Shown here piece by piece: positions 1 to 7,481 of a stretch of DNA of 11,224 bases. The position numbers and the translations under genes are program-made. This stretch comes from Gammaproteobacteria bacterium (GTDB lineage Bacteria; Pseudomonadota; Gammaproteobacteria; Pseudomonadales; UBA3067), in NCBI GenBank assembly GCA_019090565.1, contig JAHRVS010000367.1, positions 1 to 11,224 of the forward strand. Reading direction: 5' to 3'. The stretch's first letter is position 1. Each line of letters starts with the position of its first letter. The notes under the pieces are model-generated. The model did no database searches. It was not told where the DNA came from and was given only the letters and a program-made list of their open reading frames with translations.

Positions 1-314
1 TATCGGCACTTTCAAAAGGCGGCATGCCTGGCTCAGAAAGCTCCATTGTAAAATTAGCGATGGGGTTGCTTATCCAAGAAATGGCCGCCTTTGCGATGGA
101 ATTACAGGGCGGACTCGGTTTTGAGTACGGTTCTGAGGCGACATTCCAGCACGGAAGTTGGCAGGAAATGTATCTTGGGATTCCTGCAGCACGTATTGCC
201 GGTGGAACAGATGAAGTACAACGTAGTATTATCGGTGAGCGGGTTCTAGGCCTTCCCACTGAAGCACGTGTCGATAAAGGAATTCCCTTTAAAGATATTC
301 CTGCTGCGGGTTAA
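1..314 (+). CDS. Acyl-CoA dehydrogenase, C-terminal part (5' truncated by window edge)
   Basis: The frame is open from base 3 and ends at TAA 312-314, giving about 103 C-terminal residues of an acyl-CoA dehydrogenase, the FAD enzyme that introduces the alpha-beta double bond into acyl-CoA thioesters. The recognisable part is the C-terminal helical domain: the ELQGGLGFEYGSEA segment, then RIAGGTDEVQRSIIGERVLG, the family signature that contacts FAD and the dimer partner. In medium-chain type enzymes the catalytic glutamate lies just before the GT of this signature (EGT). Here the residue is Gly (GGT), as in many bacterial FadE-like members, so the base must lie elsewhere or the substrate class differs. 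The N-terminal and middle domains are outside the window, so substrate cannot be assigned. The ATG at 24 is internal to the domain and is not the real start. Confidence 0.93.
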   Translation, partial: SALSKGGMPGSESSIVKLAMGLLIQEMAAFAMELQGGLGFEYGSEATFQHGSWQEMYLGIPAARIAGGTDEVQRSIIGERVLGLPTEARVDKGIPFKDIPAAG

Positions 315-322
315 AGCAGGTA

Positions 323-349
323 AAAAGAGGGTTGCTGAAACCCTCTTTT
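323..349 (+). terminator. Rho-independent terminator after the acyl-CoA dehydrogenase
   Basis: An 11-bp perfect stem (323-333 pairing with 339-349) encloses a 5-nt loop. The stem is A-rich on its left arm and T-rich on its right arm, so it could act on both strands. It begins 8 nt after the stop codon and separates the dehydrogenase gene from the MAPEG gene. Confidence 0.85.
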
Positions 350-398
350 ATAAGTCGGTTATAGTAAGACTCGGTTATTAAAATAATTTAACTTTATT

Positions 399-403
399 AG
401 GAA
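399..403 (+). promoter_or_regulatory. Ribosome binding site of the MAPEG gene
   Basis: AGGAA lies 6 nt before the ATG at 410, a good Shine-Dalgarno match that fixes this start codon. The 50 bases upstream are AT-rich and presumably hold the promoter, but no clear -35/-10 pair stands out. Confidence 0.7.
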
Positions 404-409
404 CGTATT

Positions 410-817
410 ATGGTATCTACCTCCGCATTAGCCCTTATTGGGTATGCCACTTGGACATTGGCGCTTATTGTTCTCATCGTCATGTATCGTAGCATGTTTA
501 TTATGACTAATAAGCGGGCCGCTAATGAGTTTTGTCCAGATGGTTCAGACGTTTCTGGTTTTTCAAATCGTTTATGTCGTGCTCATGCGAACTGTGTTGA
601 AAACTTACCCATTTTCGCAGCGATTATTTTATTTGCCATTGTGACTCGCCAAACGGATGTGACGAACTCCTTGGCTTTGGTTGTTTTGTTTGCACGTATT
701 GGCCAAAGTACGGTGCACTTAATTAACGCCAGCGCACCAGCGGTGATGTTGCGCGGCACATTCTTCATGATTCAACTTGGGGTAATGGTTTGGTGGTGCT
801 ACCAGTTCTTGATGTAA
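410..817 (+). CDS. MAPEG family integral membrane protein
   Basis: This 135-residue protein belongs to the MAPEG superfamily (membrane-associated proteins in eicosanoid and glutathione metabolism), small four-helix inner-membrane proteins of which some are glutathione transferases or peroxidases. The diagnostic motif is RAHANCVENLPIF at residues 57-69, in the loop entering helix 2, where family members place glutathione-contacting R, N and E residues. Predicted helices lie near residues 6-31, 63-80, 86-105 and 113-133. Length is normal for bacterial members. The ATG at 410 has a good ribosome binding site. The gene is flanked by terminators on both sides, so it is probably monocistronic. Bacterial MAPEG proteins of this type mostly lack a defined substrate; glutathione-dependent detoxification is a family-level guess only. 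Confidence 0.9.
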   Translation: MVSTSALALIGYATWTLALIVLIVMYRSMFIMTNKRAANEFCPDGSDVSGFSNRLCRAHANCVENLPIFAAIILFAIVTRQTDVTNSLALVVLFARIGQSTVHLINASAPAVMLRGTFFMIQLGVMVWWCYQFLM

Positions 818-848
818 GACGGATTCAGGATGCAGGAAATACTTTATG

Positions 849-870
849 AGGGCGCTTCGGCGTCCTTTTT
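849..870 (+). terminator. UUCG-tetraloop Rho-independent terminator after MAPEG gene
   Basis: A 7-bp stem (849-855 with 860-866, one G-T pair) is closed by a C(TTCG)G tetraloop and followed by a run of T to 870. This is a textbook intrinsic terminator. It ends only 16 nt before the next gene's start codon. Confidence 0.9.
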
Positions 871-886
871 ATATTATTGACAAGAT

Positions 887-1354
887 GTGTCTGACATGCC
901 TGGAAAATTGCTTATTATTTACCACAGCCAAACAGGTAATACTGAAAAAATGGCAAAAGCTGTTTTGAGGGGAGCCCTAGAGGTAGAAGATGTCGAGACA
1001 CGTTATTTACGCGCATTTGATGCAAATTTAGACGATTTACTTTGGTGCGATGGAGTTCTCATCGGCACACCAGAAAATTTTGGATATATGTCTGGTGCCG
1101 TAAAAGATTTTCTAGACCGTACCTACTACCCTGCTCAAGAAAAAGTAACGGGGAAACCTTATGCGGTTTTTATAAGCTGTGGAAATGATGGGTCTGGAGC
1201 AGTTTATAATATCCAGCGTATTGCCAAGGGTTATCCCTTGAGCCAAGTGGTTGAACCAATTATCTGTAAAGGCAATGTCACCGAGCAGGCACTGGAAAGC
1301 TGCCGTGAAATGGGAATGACACTTGCGGCTGGAATTTCGGTGGGAATTTATTAG
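887..1354 (+). CDS. Flavodoxin-fold NAD(P)H-dependent reductase-like protein
   Basis: This 155-residue protein has a flavodoxin-like fold and probably binds FMN in the cytoplasm. The first beta strand (KLLIIYHS) leads into the phosphate-binding loop SQTGNT at residues 14-19. A second flavin loop, GTPENFGYMSGAVKDFLDR, follows at 60-78 and resembles WrbA/NADPH-dependent FMN reductase members. A third loop, SCGNDGSGA, lies near residues 98-107. It lacks the acidic electron-transfer character of true flavodoxins and is shorter than WrbA, so 'flavodoxin family protein' is the safest name. The start is uncertain: GTG 887 or ATG 896, neither with a clear Shine-Dalgarno sequence, because the MAPEG terminator lies immediately upstream. 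No partner is obvious from the neighbours. Confidence 0.85.
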   Translation: MSDMPGKLLIIYHSQTGNTEKMAKAVLRGALEVEDVETRYLRAFDANLDDLLWCDGVLIGTPENFGYMSGAVKDFLDRTYYPAQEKVTGKPYAVFISCGNDGSGAVYNIQRIAKGYPLSQVVEPIICKGNVTEQALESCREMGMTLAAGISVGIY

Positions 1355-1457
1355 ATTTACTTTGTAGCTAAAACATCAGTTGCTTTTTTAGTGATTTACT
1401 TATAACTCATTGAACTATATTCTGTCTTCAGTGTTGCCAGTGGAAATTTAACTTTAT

Positions 1458-3950
1458 ATGAGCTCAGATGTTGATAGTGTACAAAAAATGGGCGCCGATT
1501 GCTTGAGTGAGCCGACACAAAAATATGGTTTGAATACTTTATCGCAGAGTTTTTCCGAAGTATTCGATTCACTGATATTCCCTGGTGACGCGTTATCCAC
1601 TATTTCTTTACCTCAACAAGTGGGTACTTCTAGCTCTGCGGAATCCTGTGCGATTGCAGATGACACGGTGTTTTATCATGCCGCGCTGGAAGAGCATATC
1701 CTTACTTTTGCCATTGATCGCCACGCGAAAATACAGAAAATCAGTTCTCCGCTCTGTCGTTTATTGAAATACCCCAAAGAGGCGTTATTGCGTCAGTCGC
1801 TGGGTATCCTACATCCTCATTGCAACAAAGAAATAAATTTTGATGAGGTTTGGTGCCAGCTCAATAATGGCATGAAGTGGGAAGGGGAAATAAGCCTTAT
1901 TTCTCAAGATAGCGAGCAGGTTTGGCTGAGTGTAACACTGATCCCTCGCTGCATTGAAGCGGGTTGTGCGGACTCTATATTGGCAGTGGGTTCGAATATT
2001 TCCGCATCAAAACGGGAGCTTTGTTTAGCGCATTCTCTCGTTGAATCCTCTTTGAAAGAATCACAAACCACCACGGGGTTTTTGGCTGCCGATGGAACGG
2101 TTTTATTTTTTAATAAAGTTGCATTGGAGCGCTCGGCAGTTCTTTTTGGAAGTATCATCGGGAAAAAAGTATGGGATACCCCTTGGTTTGAAGGTTTGGC
2201 CGCCTCCAAAGCGGTACTGGAACAAAATATTACAGCATGTTGTTCTGGAGAAGAGCAAGTCTTTCAGGCCGCATGTATGTTGAGAGGGCGAGAATCTCAA
2301 GTCAGGATTGTGTTGAGGCCAATACTGGATGAAAAGGGTGTGGTGCATCACTTTTTTATTGAAGCTTGGGATATCAGCTTGAATCTAGATGTACAAAAAG
2401 CACTCGAAAGAAGTGAGTTGAAATATAAAGCGTTGGCAGACGCAACCCAACTAGGTTTTGCCGAATTAGACTTGGATAAGCGACTGGTTTCGGCCAACAA
2501 AAAATTGGTTGAGTTGCTTGGCTGCACTTCGGTGAATGAGTTACGTAGGAAATCCTTAATTGATTGGGTGGTTGATGAAGACCGCCCATTGTATGAGGGC
2601 GCTTTTTCCGAATGCGTGGCACAAAAGCAATTCCAGCGTGTCGAGCTTAATTTATTGCGCACGGATAATACGCCACTTACAGTGGAGTTCACGCTTGCCA
2701 AGCTGGCTATAGAAGGACAGGAAAAATTCCTGTGTTTTGTACAAAATATTAGCAAGCGTATCGAAGATCAGAGAAGATTACAGCAAAGTGAAGAGCAACT
2801 GGTACTGGCTCTTGCAGGTTCTGATGCTGCACTTTGGGATTGGACGCCCGATGGAGGCACGGATTTTAATCAAGGATTTGATCTCGGCCGACAACGTATT
2901 TTAGGGTATGAGCGCGACGACCTTCATGCGGACATGGCTGGCTGGGGTGAGCAACTTCACCCTTGGGATCGCCCCCAAGCTTTAGCGGCCTTTATGGAGG
3001 TGGTGCTGGGCATCACGCCCGTTTTTGAGCAGGAGTATCGTTTACGCCATAAGTCTGGTCACTGGGTTTGGGTGTTGGGGCGAGGGAAGCTTATGCAGAG
3101 CGATAAAGATGGTAGGCCTCTTCGCATCGCAGGCACCATTGTTGATATTACGGATAAAAAAAGGGCTGAGAAAGAACGCCAGGCGCTGACTGATAAACTA
3201 CGAAAAGCTGAGAAAATGGAGGCAATCGGCCTGCTTAGTACAGGGGTTGCGCATGACTTTAATAACGTACTCGCTTCAATAATCGGCTATTCAGACTTGG
3301 CAAAAATAGAAACAAGCAAACTTCCTGACACCCGGCTCAATCACTATCTAGATCAAATAATTAATTCTGGTGAACGCGCGCGCGGGCTCGTGCAGAAACT
3401 GATGAACCATAGTCGTAATGTAGCGCTCGATACCAATGCCTCTCTTATGAGCTTGGCACCGTTAACCAGAGAGGCCGTGCAGCTTGTTTTGGGTACGGTG
3501 TCACGCAGGGTGCAAATCACTCTTGACCTGGATGAGAGTTGCCCCTTGGTTTATATTGATCCGATATTATTTCATCAGTTACTGATTAATATTTGTGTCA
3601 ACGCCCGTGATGCAATGGATAATAATGGCCATATAAGAATTCGCTTATTCACAGAGTATGCCCCCAAGGGTGCGTGTGCTTCCTGCATGAAATCTATCGA
3701 GGGTTCTCGTGTCGTATTAGAGGTCGCAGACAATGGCTCCGGTATTCCGGTGGCGCTTCAAGGGAAAATATTTGATCCGTTTTTTACCACCAAGAAAGCG
3801 GATGAAGGGACGGGCATAGGTTTGGCGAGCGTACATCGCATCATACATGAGTTAGAGGGACACGTTTCCTTCGAAACGTCTTCAGCTAAAGGTACGACTT
3901 TTCGGTTGTTTTTTTCATTCCCTGACCCAGTTGCTAACAGTGAGGAGTAA
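1458..3950 (+). CDS. Multi-PAS sensor histidine kinase, soluble, orphan
   Basis: This 830-residue protein is a sensor histidine kinase with no transmembrane segment, so it is predicted to be cytoplasmic. After a featureless N-terminus (1-79) come four PAS-like domains at about 80-187, 193-310, 320-435 and 447-566; the last is a PAS_3 type with the YRLRHKSGHWVWV strand. A short coiled-coil linker leads to HisKA (about 580-650), whose phospho-acceptor is His599 in AHDFNN. The HATPase domain (about 690-822) has an N box with Asn715 in NARDAM, G1 DNGSG at 758-762, an F box DPFFTT and G2 GTGIGL at 784-789, so the kinase should be active. A C-A-S-C motif (Cys740, Cys743) lies between N and G1 boxes. 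No receiver domain follows and no response regulator is nearby. The ATG at 1458 has only a weak TGGAA upstream. Signal and target are unknown. Confidence 0.95.
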   Translation: MSSDVDSVQKMGADCLSEPTQKYGLNTLSQSFSEVFDSLIFPGDALSTISLPQQVGTSSSAESCAIADDTVFYHAALEEHILTFAIDRHAKIQKISSPLCRLLKYPKEALLRQSLGILHPHCNKEINFDEVWCQLNNGMKWEGEISLISQDSEQVWLSVTLIPRCIEAGCADSILAVGSNISASKRELCLAHSLVESSLKESQTTTGFLAADGTVLFFNKVALERSAVLFGSIIGKKVWDTPWFEGLAASKAVLEQNITACCSGEEQVFQAACMLRGRESQVRIVLRPILDEKGVVHHFFIEAWDISLNLDVQKALERSELKYKALADATQLGFAELDLDKRLVSANKKLVELLGCTSVNELRRKSLIDWVVDEDRPLYEGAFSECVAQKQFQRVELNLLRTDNTPLTVEFTLAKLAIEGQEKFLCFVQNISKRIEDQRRLQQSEEQLVLALAGSDAALWDWTPDGGTDFNQGFDLGRQRILGYERDDLHADMAGWGEQLHPWDRPQALAAFMEVVLGITPVFEQEYRLRHKSGHWVWVLGRGKLMQSDKDGRPLRIAGTIVDITDKKRAEKERQALTDKLRKAEKMEAIGLLSTGVAHDFNNVLASIIGYSDLAKIETSKLPDTRLNHYLDQIINSGERARGLVQKLMNHSRNVALDTNASLMSLAPLTREAVQLVLGTVSRRVQITLDLDESCPLVYIDPILFHQLLINICVNARDAMDNNGHIRIRLFTEYAPKGACASCMKSIEGSRVVLEVADNGSGIPVALQGKIFDPFFTTKKADEGTGIGLASVHRIIHELEGHVSFETSSAKGTTFRLFFSFPDPVANSEE

Positions 3951-3979
3951 GGTGCTGGGTTTAGAGTACCGTGATTGAG

Positions 3980-4092
3980 CGGGCAGTCAAGACTTAAGAT
4001 AAAAGCCCGAGCATAATCATTTAAGTCAATTCTCTGAATCAATCCGTAGGCTTGGTGCCTAATAGGGCGCGCCGGTGTTTACGCCTGTAAAC
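3980..4092. other. Convergent intergenic region with weak hairpins
   Basis: Between the kinase stop (3950) and the RND stop (4131) no strong Rho-independent terminator is visible on either strand. The small inverted repeats are CGGGC 3980-3984 with GCCCG 4005-4009 (20-nt loop), TAGGC 4047-4051 with GCCTA 4057-4061, and GTTTAC 4077-4082 with GTAAAC 4087-4092 (GCCT loop). None has a following T-run, so termination here may be Rho-dependent or inefficient. Confidence 0.35.
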
Positions 4093-4130
4093 TAGAAAAG
4101 TTTGCTTGGTGATAGGCTTCAGGTTTTGGA

Positions 4131-7100
4131 CTAGGCTTTACTCTGATCATTGCCGTCATTCCAGCCGGCCTCCCAGCTTGCTTGCAAGGCATCATCGTCG
4201 TAAGGACAGTTACGGATACTCTTTCCGGAGAGCCCTGCCTTGTATCCATCCGCATAGGCATCGTCTAGACCTATGTGCCACTTCAGCGTCTTTGAGCCAA
4301 CAGCTGGTGCAGGTTCAAGTGCCAATGCAAGGGACTCTTTGCTTGATACCGCCTCTTGCGCGTTAACAAAATGACTGATGCCTTTCATGCCGAGCAGTGC
4401 CTTGATATCGTCTAGAATAAAATAAACAGAAGGGACCAGTACCAGGCTGACAATGGTTGCAAACATGACACCGAAAGCGAGCGAGATGGCCATTGGCACC
4501 ATGAATTGTGCCTGCAGGCTTTGTTCTAACATTAAAGGAGTCAGCCCTGCAAATGTGGTGAGAGACGTCAGCATAATAGGTCGAAAGCGCGCGGTTCCCG
4601 CTTCTCGTATGGCGATATCCAATGGCACGCCTGCAAGGCGATTTCTGTTTATGTAATCGACGAGCACAAGAGTGTCATTCACCACTACGCCACTTACCGC
4701 AACCATTCCCACTAAAGACCAAATTGAAATCTCTACGCCCAGTAATAGATGCCCGCCAAGTGCTCCAATTAAACCGAAGGGGATGGCAAACATCACCATT
4801 AACGGTTGTGTGTAAGACCTAAACAGCGAAGCCATCAGCATATACATAATGGCAATCGCCAGAGAGAAGGAGGTGATCAGGTAGTCAATGGCCTCTTTCT
4901 TATTTTTTTGCATGCCAGCTAGGCCCCAGCGAACACCTGGGTAATTCTGCTTTATGTCATTGAGGAAATCTCTTTTAAGGGCATTCATGATTGCCCCTTC
5001 ATTGTTCAGTGACTCGTCAACCCTTGCTTGCACGCGAATAATACGCTTTCTGTCACTGCGTTTTATTTCAGCAGGGCCGCTGCCATAATTAACCTTGGCA
5101 ACAGTGAGCAGTGGCGTGGTGCTTTTATCCTGAAGACGAATATGCATATTTTCTAAGTGCCAAAGTGAATTACGTTCCTTTCCCGGAAGTCGAACAATAA
5201 CTTTTACTTCGTCTTCACCGCGCTGAACAGTTTGAACAACGGTGCCATGAAAAGCCTGCCGAACTTGTTTGGCGAGTTCACTTAGATTCAAGCCCAAGTC
5301 CCTTCCTGCTGGCTTCATAGTGAGATTTACTTCTTGTTTACCTCTTTGAAAAGAATCATGAATTTCATAAACACCTGAAAAGTCAGTGAGTAACTTTTTC
5401 AAGTCGTCGGAAGCAGCGCGGAGTGTGGAAAGGTCTTGGGAATAGAGCTGGATATCAATACTGGGTCCGGGGCTATTTAATGTATGGCTAATGTCGAGGC
5501 TGACAATATCTGGGATAGATCCGATTTTTTCGCGCCACAGTTGTGACACAGTCTCACCAGGTATAGAGCGCGTTTCAGATGGGGCAAGTTCAATGACCAC
5601 GGTCCCTTTGTAATCGCCGCCTTTGCCGGCAGAGGCTAATATATTGTGAACTTGGCGCTCACCAGTTTGTTCCAGAAGGGCTTCCCCAACAAGCTTTGCA
5701 GCATTTTCGACACGTTTAACGGCATCTTCCGTAACGTGGGCTTGAGTGCTGCGAGCAAAACGAATTTTTGCGATAGCTAAATCGCCCTCAATTTCGGAAA
5801 AAAACCGGACCTTGGCCCAGCCACCACCCAGTAGTGCCGCGGCAATAATAAATAAGGCTATAAACACCATAATGGCGCTATAACGCCAGCGAAGCACCGT
5901 CTCTAAGAATGGGCGGAAACGGTGTTGAATAAAGTGCTCGAGGCCTTCTGAAAAAGAAGATTGAATGCGTTCTAAAAACCTAAGTCGGCCATTGCTTGTG
6001 CGTTTTAATTGAGTCGTACCGGATAAGTGAGCAGGCAAAATAAGCAAGGATTCAATTAAAGAAAATGCAAGCGTACATATAACGACGATGGGGATGATTC
6101 TAATTAATTTTCCTTCAGGGCCAGGTAAAAAAATAAGCGGCGCGAAGGCGACCATGGTGGTAATAATCGCGTATACAACGGGTTTGGCGACGTCTTGAGC
6201 GCCTTTAATAGCACCTTCGAGACCGATTATACCGCGCCGGTTATGACTGAAAATATTTTCGCCGACAATGACCGCGTCATCCACAACGATACCCAATACA
6301 AGAATAAACGCGAACATGGAAATCATGTTGATGGAACCGTCAAATAATGGCAGCACCCAGAATGCACCAAAAAAAGCTGTGGGGATTCCCATGCTGGTCC
6401 AGAATGATAATTTAAAGCGCAAAAACAAGAGTAAAATAGCAAAAAGAAGGCAGAAGCCACTAATCGCATTGTTGACAAGTAAATTTATTCGGCTGCGAAA
6501 ATATTTAGAACTATCATTCCAAATATGGAGGCTTATTCCATCTGGCAAATAGGTTTCTGGATTATTGATATAGACTTCCAAAGTGTCAGAAATAGTAAGA
6601 ATGTTTTGCTTGCCCACTCTAAAAATTTTAAGAGAAACGGCAGGTTGGCCATTGAAGTGACTTTGTGTGCTTGATTTTTGTATTCCATCAAGCACTGTCG
6701 CGACATCTTTGAGGAAAATACGTCCGCCATCTGAATCAGACCGTAAGACAATCTCTTCGTAATCAGCCCCGCTTTGTGCCTTTCCTTGAATTCCTAGAGA
6801 GACCTTTCCACTTTGGCTATGAAGCTGCCCTCCGGAAGAGTTTAGTGAGGAGGTTTGAATTACGTGGACAACTTCTGCAAAGCTTAACCCATAGCGCTGC
6901 ATGGATGATTCAGAAAGTTCGATAGAAATTTCATCTGCCCGAACATCTGAAATTTCAACTTGGCTTATCTCTTCTTTTTCTAATAAGTCTTCCCGTATTT
7001 TTTTCGCTAAGGTTTTAAGAGAGCGCTCATCAGCAGGGCCAGCAATGATCATTTTGCTAACAAGGTTACGTATCGCTATTTCTTGAATCAAGGGTTTTCC

Positions 7101-7469
7101 CACATCTTTCGGGAAGCTTTCTATTCCTTCAACGCGTACCTTTACGCTACCTAAAAGCTCCTTAATGTCATAGCCATAAGCCACTTTTGCGCGAACGGTT
7201 GCTCTATTTTCAGACGCGGTGCTTTGAATGCTTTTTAATCCTTCAAGATCAAAAATAGCGGCTTCGACACGCGTCAGTACGGCTCTTTCAACATCTGTCG
7301 GGGAGGCGCCAGGGTAGGGGATGGTAATCACAATCATTTCTAGCGAAACGTCGGGAACAATTTCTTTGCGCATGCTCGGTAAAGACAATATGCCGCCAAA
7401 TATAATCAACAGCATAATTAAATTAGCAGCAACACTATTTTCGGCAAACCAAGCAATAATTCGATTCAT
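4131..7469 (-). CDS. RND efflux permease (AcrB/HAE-1-like) with C-terminal RMF-like extension
   Basis: This 1112-residue inner-membrane proton-driven pump subunit has RND architecture: TM1 near residues 10-30, a large periplasmic loop, TM2-6 (about 335-480), TM7 near 520-545, a second periplasmic loop and TM8-12 ending near 1020. Asp397-Asp398 in GIVVDDAVIVGEN of TM4 matches the proton-relay pair of AcrB; the symmetric second-half motif is VVVNDTLVLVDYINRNR. The RND core ends near residue 1027, normal for the family. A 42-residue Ala/Ser/Glu-rich linker and an RMF-like domain (about 1071-1103) follow, an unusual fusion in continuous frame. The start ATG has AGGAAG 6 nt upstream, overlapping the adaptor's stop codon. 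It is the third gene of the thioesterase-adaptor-permease operon. The outer-membrane channel must be encoded elsewhere. Substrate is unknown. Confidence 0.95.
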   Translation of the reverse strand: MNRIIAWFAENSVAANLIMLLIIFGGILSLPSMRKEIVPDVSLEMIVITIPYPGASPTDVERAVLTRVEAAIFDLEGLKSIQSTASENRATVRAKVAYGYDIKELLGSVKVRVEGIESFPKDVGKPLIQEIAIRNLVSKMIIAGPADERSLKTLAKKIREDLLEKEEISQVEISDVRADEISIELSESSMQRYGLSFAEVVHVIQTSSLNSSGGQLHSQSGKVSLGIQGKAQSGADYEEIVLRSDSDGGRIFLKDVATVLDGIQKSSTQSHFNGQPAVSLKIFRVGKQNILTISDTLEVYINNPETYLPDGISLHIWNDSSKYFRSRINLLVNNAISGFCLLFAILLLFLRFKLSFWTSMGIPTAFFGAFWVLPLFDGSINMISMFAFILVLGIVVDDAVIVGENIFSHNRRGIIGLEGAIKGAQDVAKPVVYAIITTMVAFAPLIFLPGPEGKLIRIIPIVVICTLAFSLIESLLILPAHLSGTTQLKRTSNGRLRFLERIQSSFSEGLEHFIQHRFRPFLETVLRWRYSAIMVFIALFIIAAALLGGGWAKVRFFSEIEGDLAIAKIRFARSTQAHVTEDAVKRVENAAKLVGEALLEQTGERQVHNILASAGKGGDYKGTVVIELAPSETRSIPGETVSQLWREKIGSIPDIVSLDISHTLNSPGPSIDIQLYSQDLSTLRAASDDLKKLLTDFSGVYEIHDSFQRGKQEVNLTMKPAGRDLGLNLSELAKQVRQAFHGTVVQTVQRGEDEVKVIVRLPGKERNSLWHLENMHIRLQDKSTTPLLTVAKVNYGSGPAEIKRSDRKRIIRVQARVDESLNNEGAIMNALKRDFLNDIKQNYPGVRWGLAGMQKNKKEAIDYLITSFSLAIAIMYMLMASLFRSYTQPLMVMFAIPFGLIGALGGHLLLGVEISIWSLVGMVAVSGVVVNDTLVLVDYINRNRLAGVPLDIAIREAGTARFRPIMLTSLTTFAGLTPLMLEQSLQAQFMVPMAISLAFGVMFATIVSLVLVPSVYFILDDIKALLGMKGISHFVNAQEAVSSKESLALALEPAPAVGSKTLKWHIGLDDAYADGYKAGLSGKSIRNCPYDDDALQASWEAGWNDGNDQSKA
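4161..4259 (-). other. RMF-like domain fused to the RND permease C-terminus
   Basis: Residues 1071-1103 of the permease align without gaps to E. coli ribosome modulation factor as I recall its sequence. About 13 of 33 positions are identical: A1071, G1075, Y1076, A1078, G1079, G1082, S1084, C1088, P1089, Y1090, W1099, G1102 and W1103. These include the GY.AG..G.S...CPY signature and the W..GW end. RMF binds the 30S subunit near the 16S rRNA 3' end and promotes 100S ribosome dimers; the related CrpP protein has been reported as a fluoroquinolone-modifying factor. RND C-termini face the cytoplasm, so the domain could reach ribosomes. Its function here is unknown. Confidence 0.75.
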
Positions 7470-7475
7470 GGCGTT

Positions 7476-7481
7476 CTTCCT
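7476..7481 (-). promoter_or_regulatory. Ribosome binding site of the RND permease gene
   Basis: On the minus strand AGGAAG lies 6 nt before the permease ATG and shares a base with the TAA stop of the adaptor gene. This supports the start at 7469 and translational coupling of adaptor and pump. Confidence 0.75.

Noticed and set aside
877..882. Consensus -35 box TTGACA before the flavodoxin-like gene
   Set aside because: No -10 box follows at 16-18 nt, and the expected transcript would start inside the gene.
385..1457. 13-bp sequence AATTTAACTTTAT at 385-397 and 1445-1457, just upstream of the MAPEG and kinase genes
   Set aside because: The copies sit at different distances from the start codons (12 nt and 0 nt) and in AT-rich sequence; two short copies are compatible with chance.
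2348..2755. 135-codon minus-strand ORF inside the histidine kinase
   Set aside because: It is antisense to the third PAS domain, which has clear family similarity in the plus frame; the minus product is Ser/Thr-rich without recognisable domains.
3980..4009. CGGGC/GCCCG repeat as a kinase terminator
   Set aside because: Only 5 bp around a 20-nt loop and no T-run, so not a credible intrinsic terminator.
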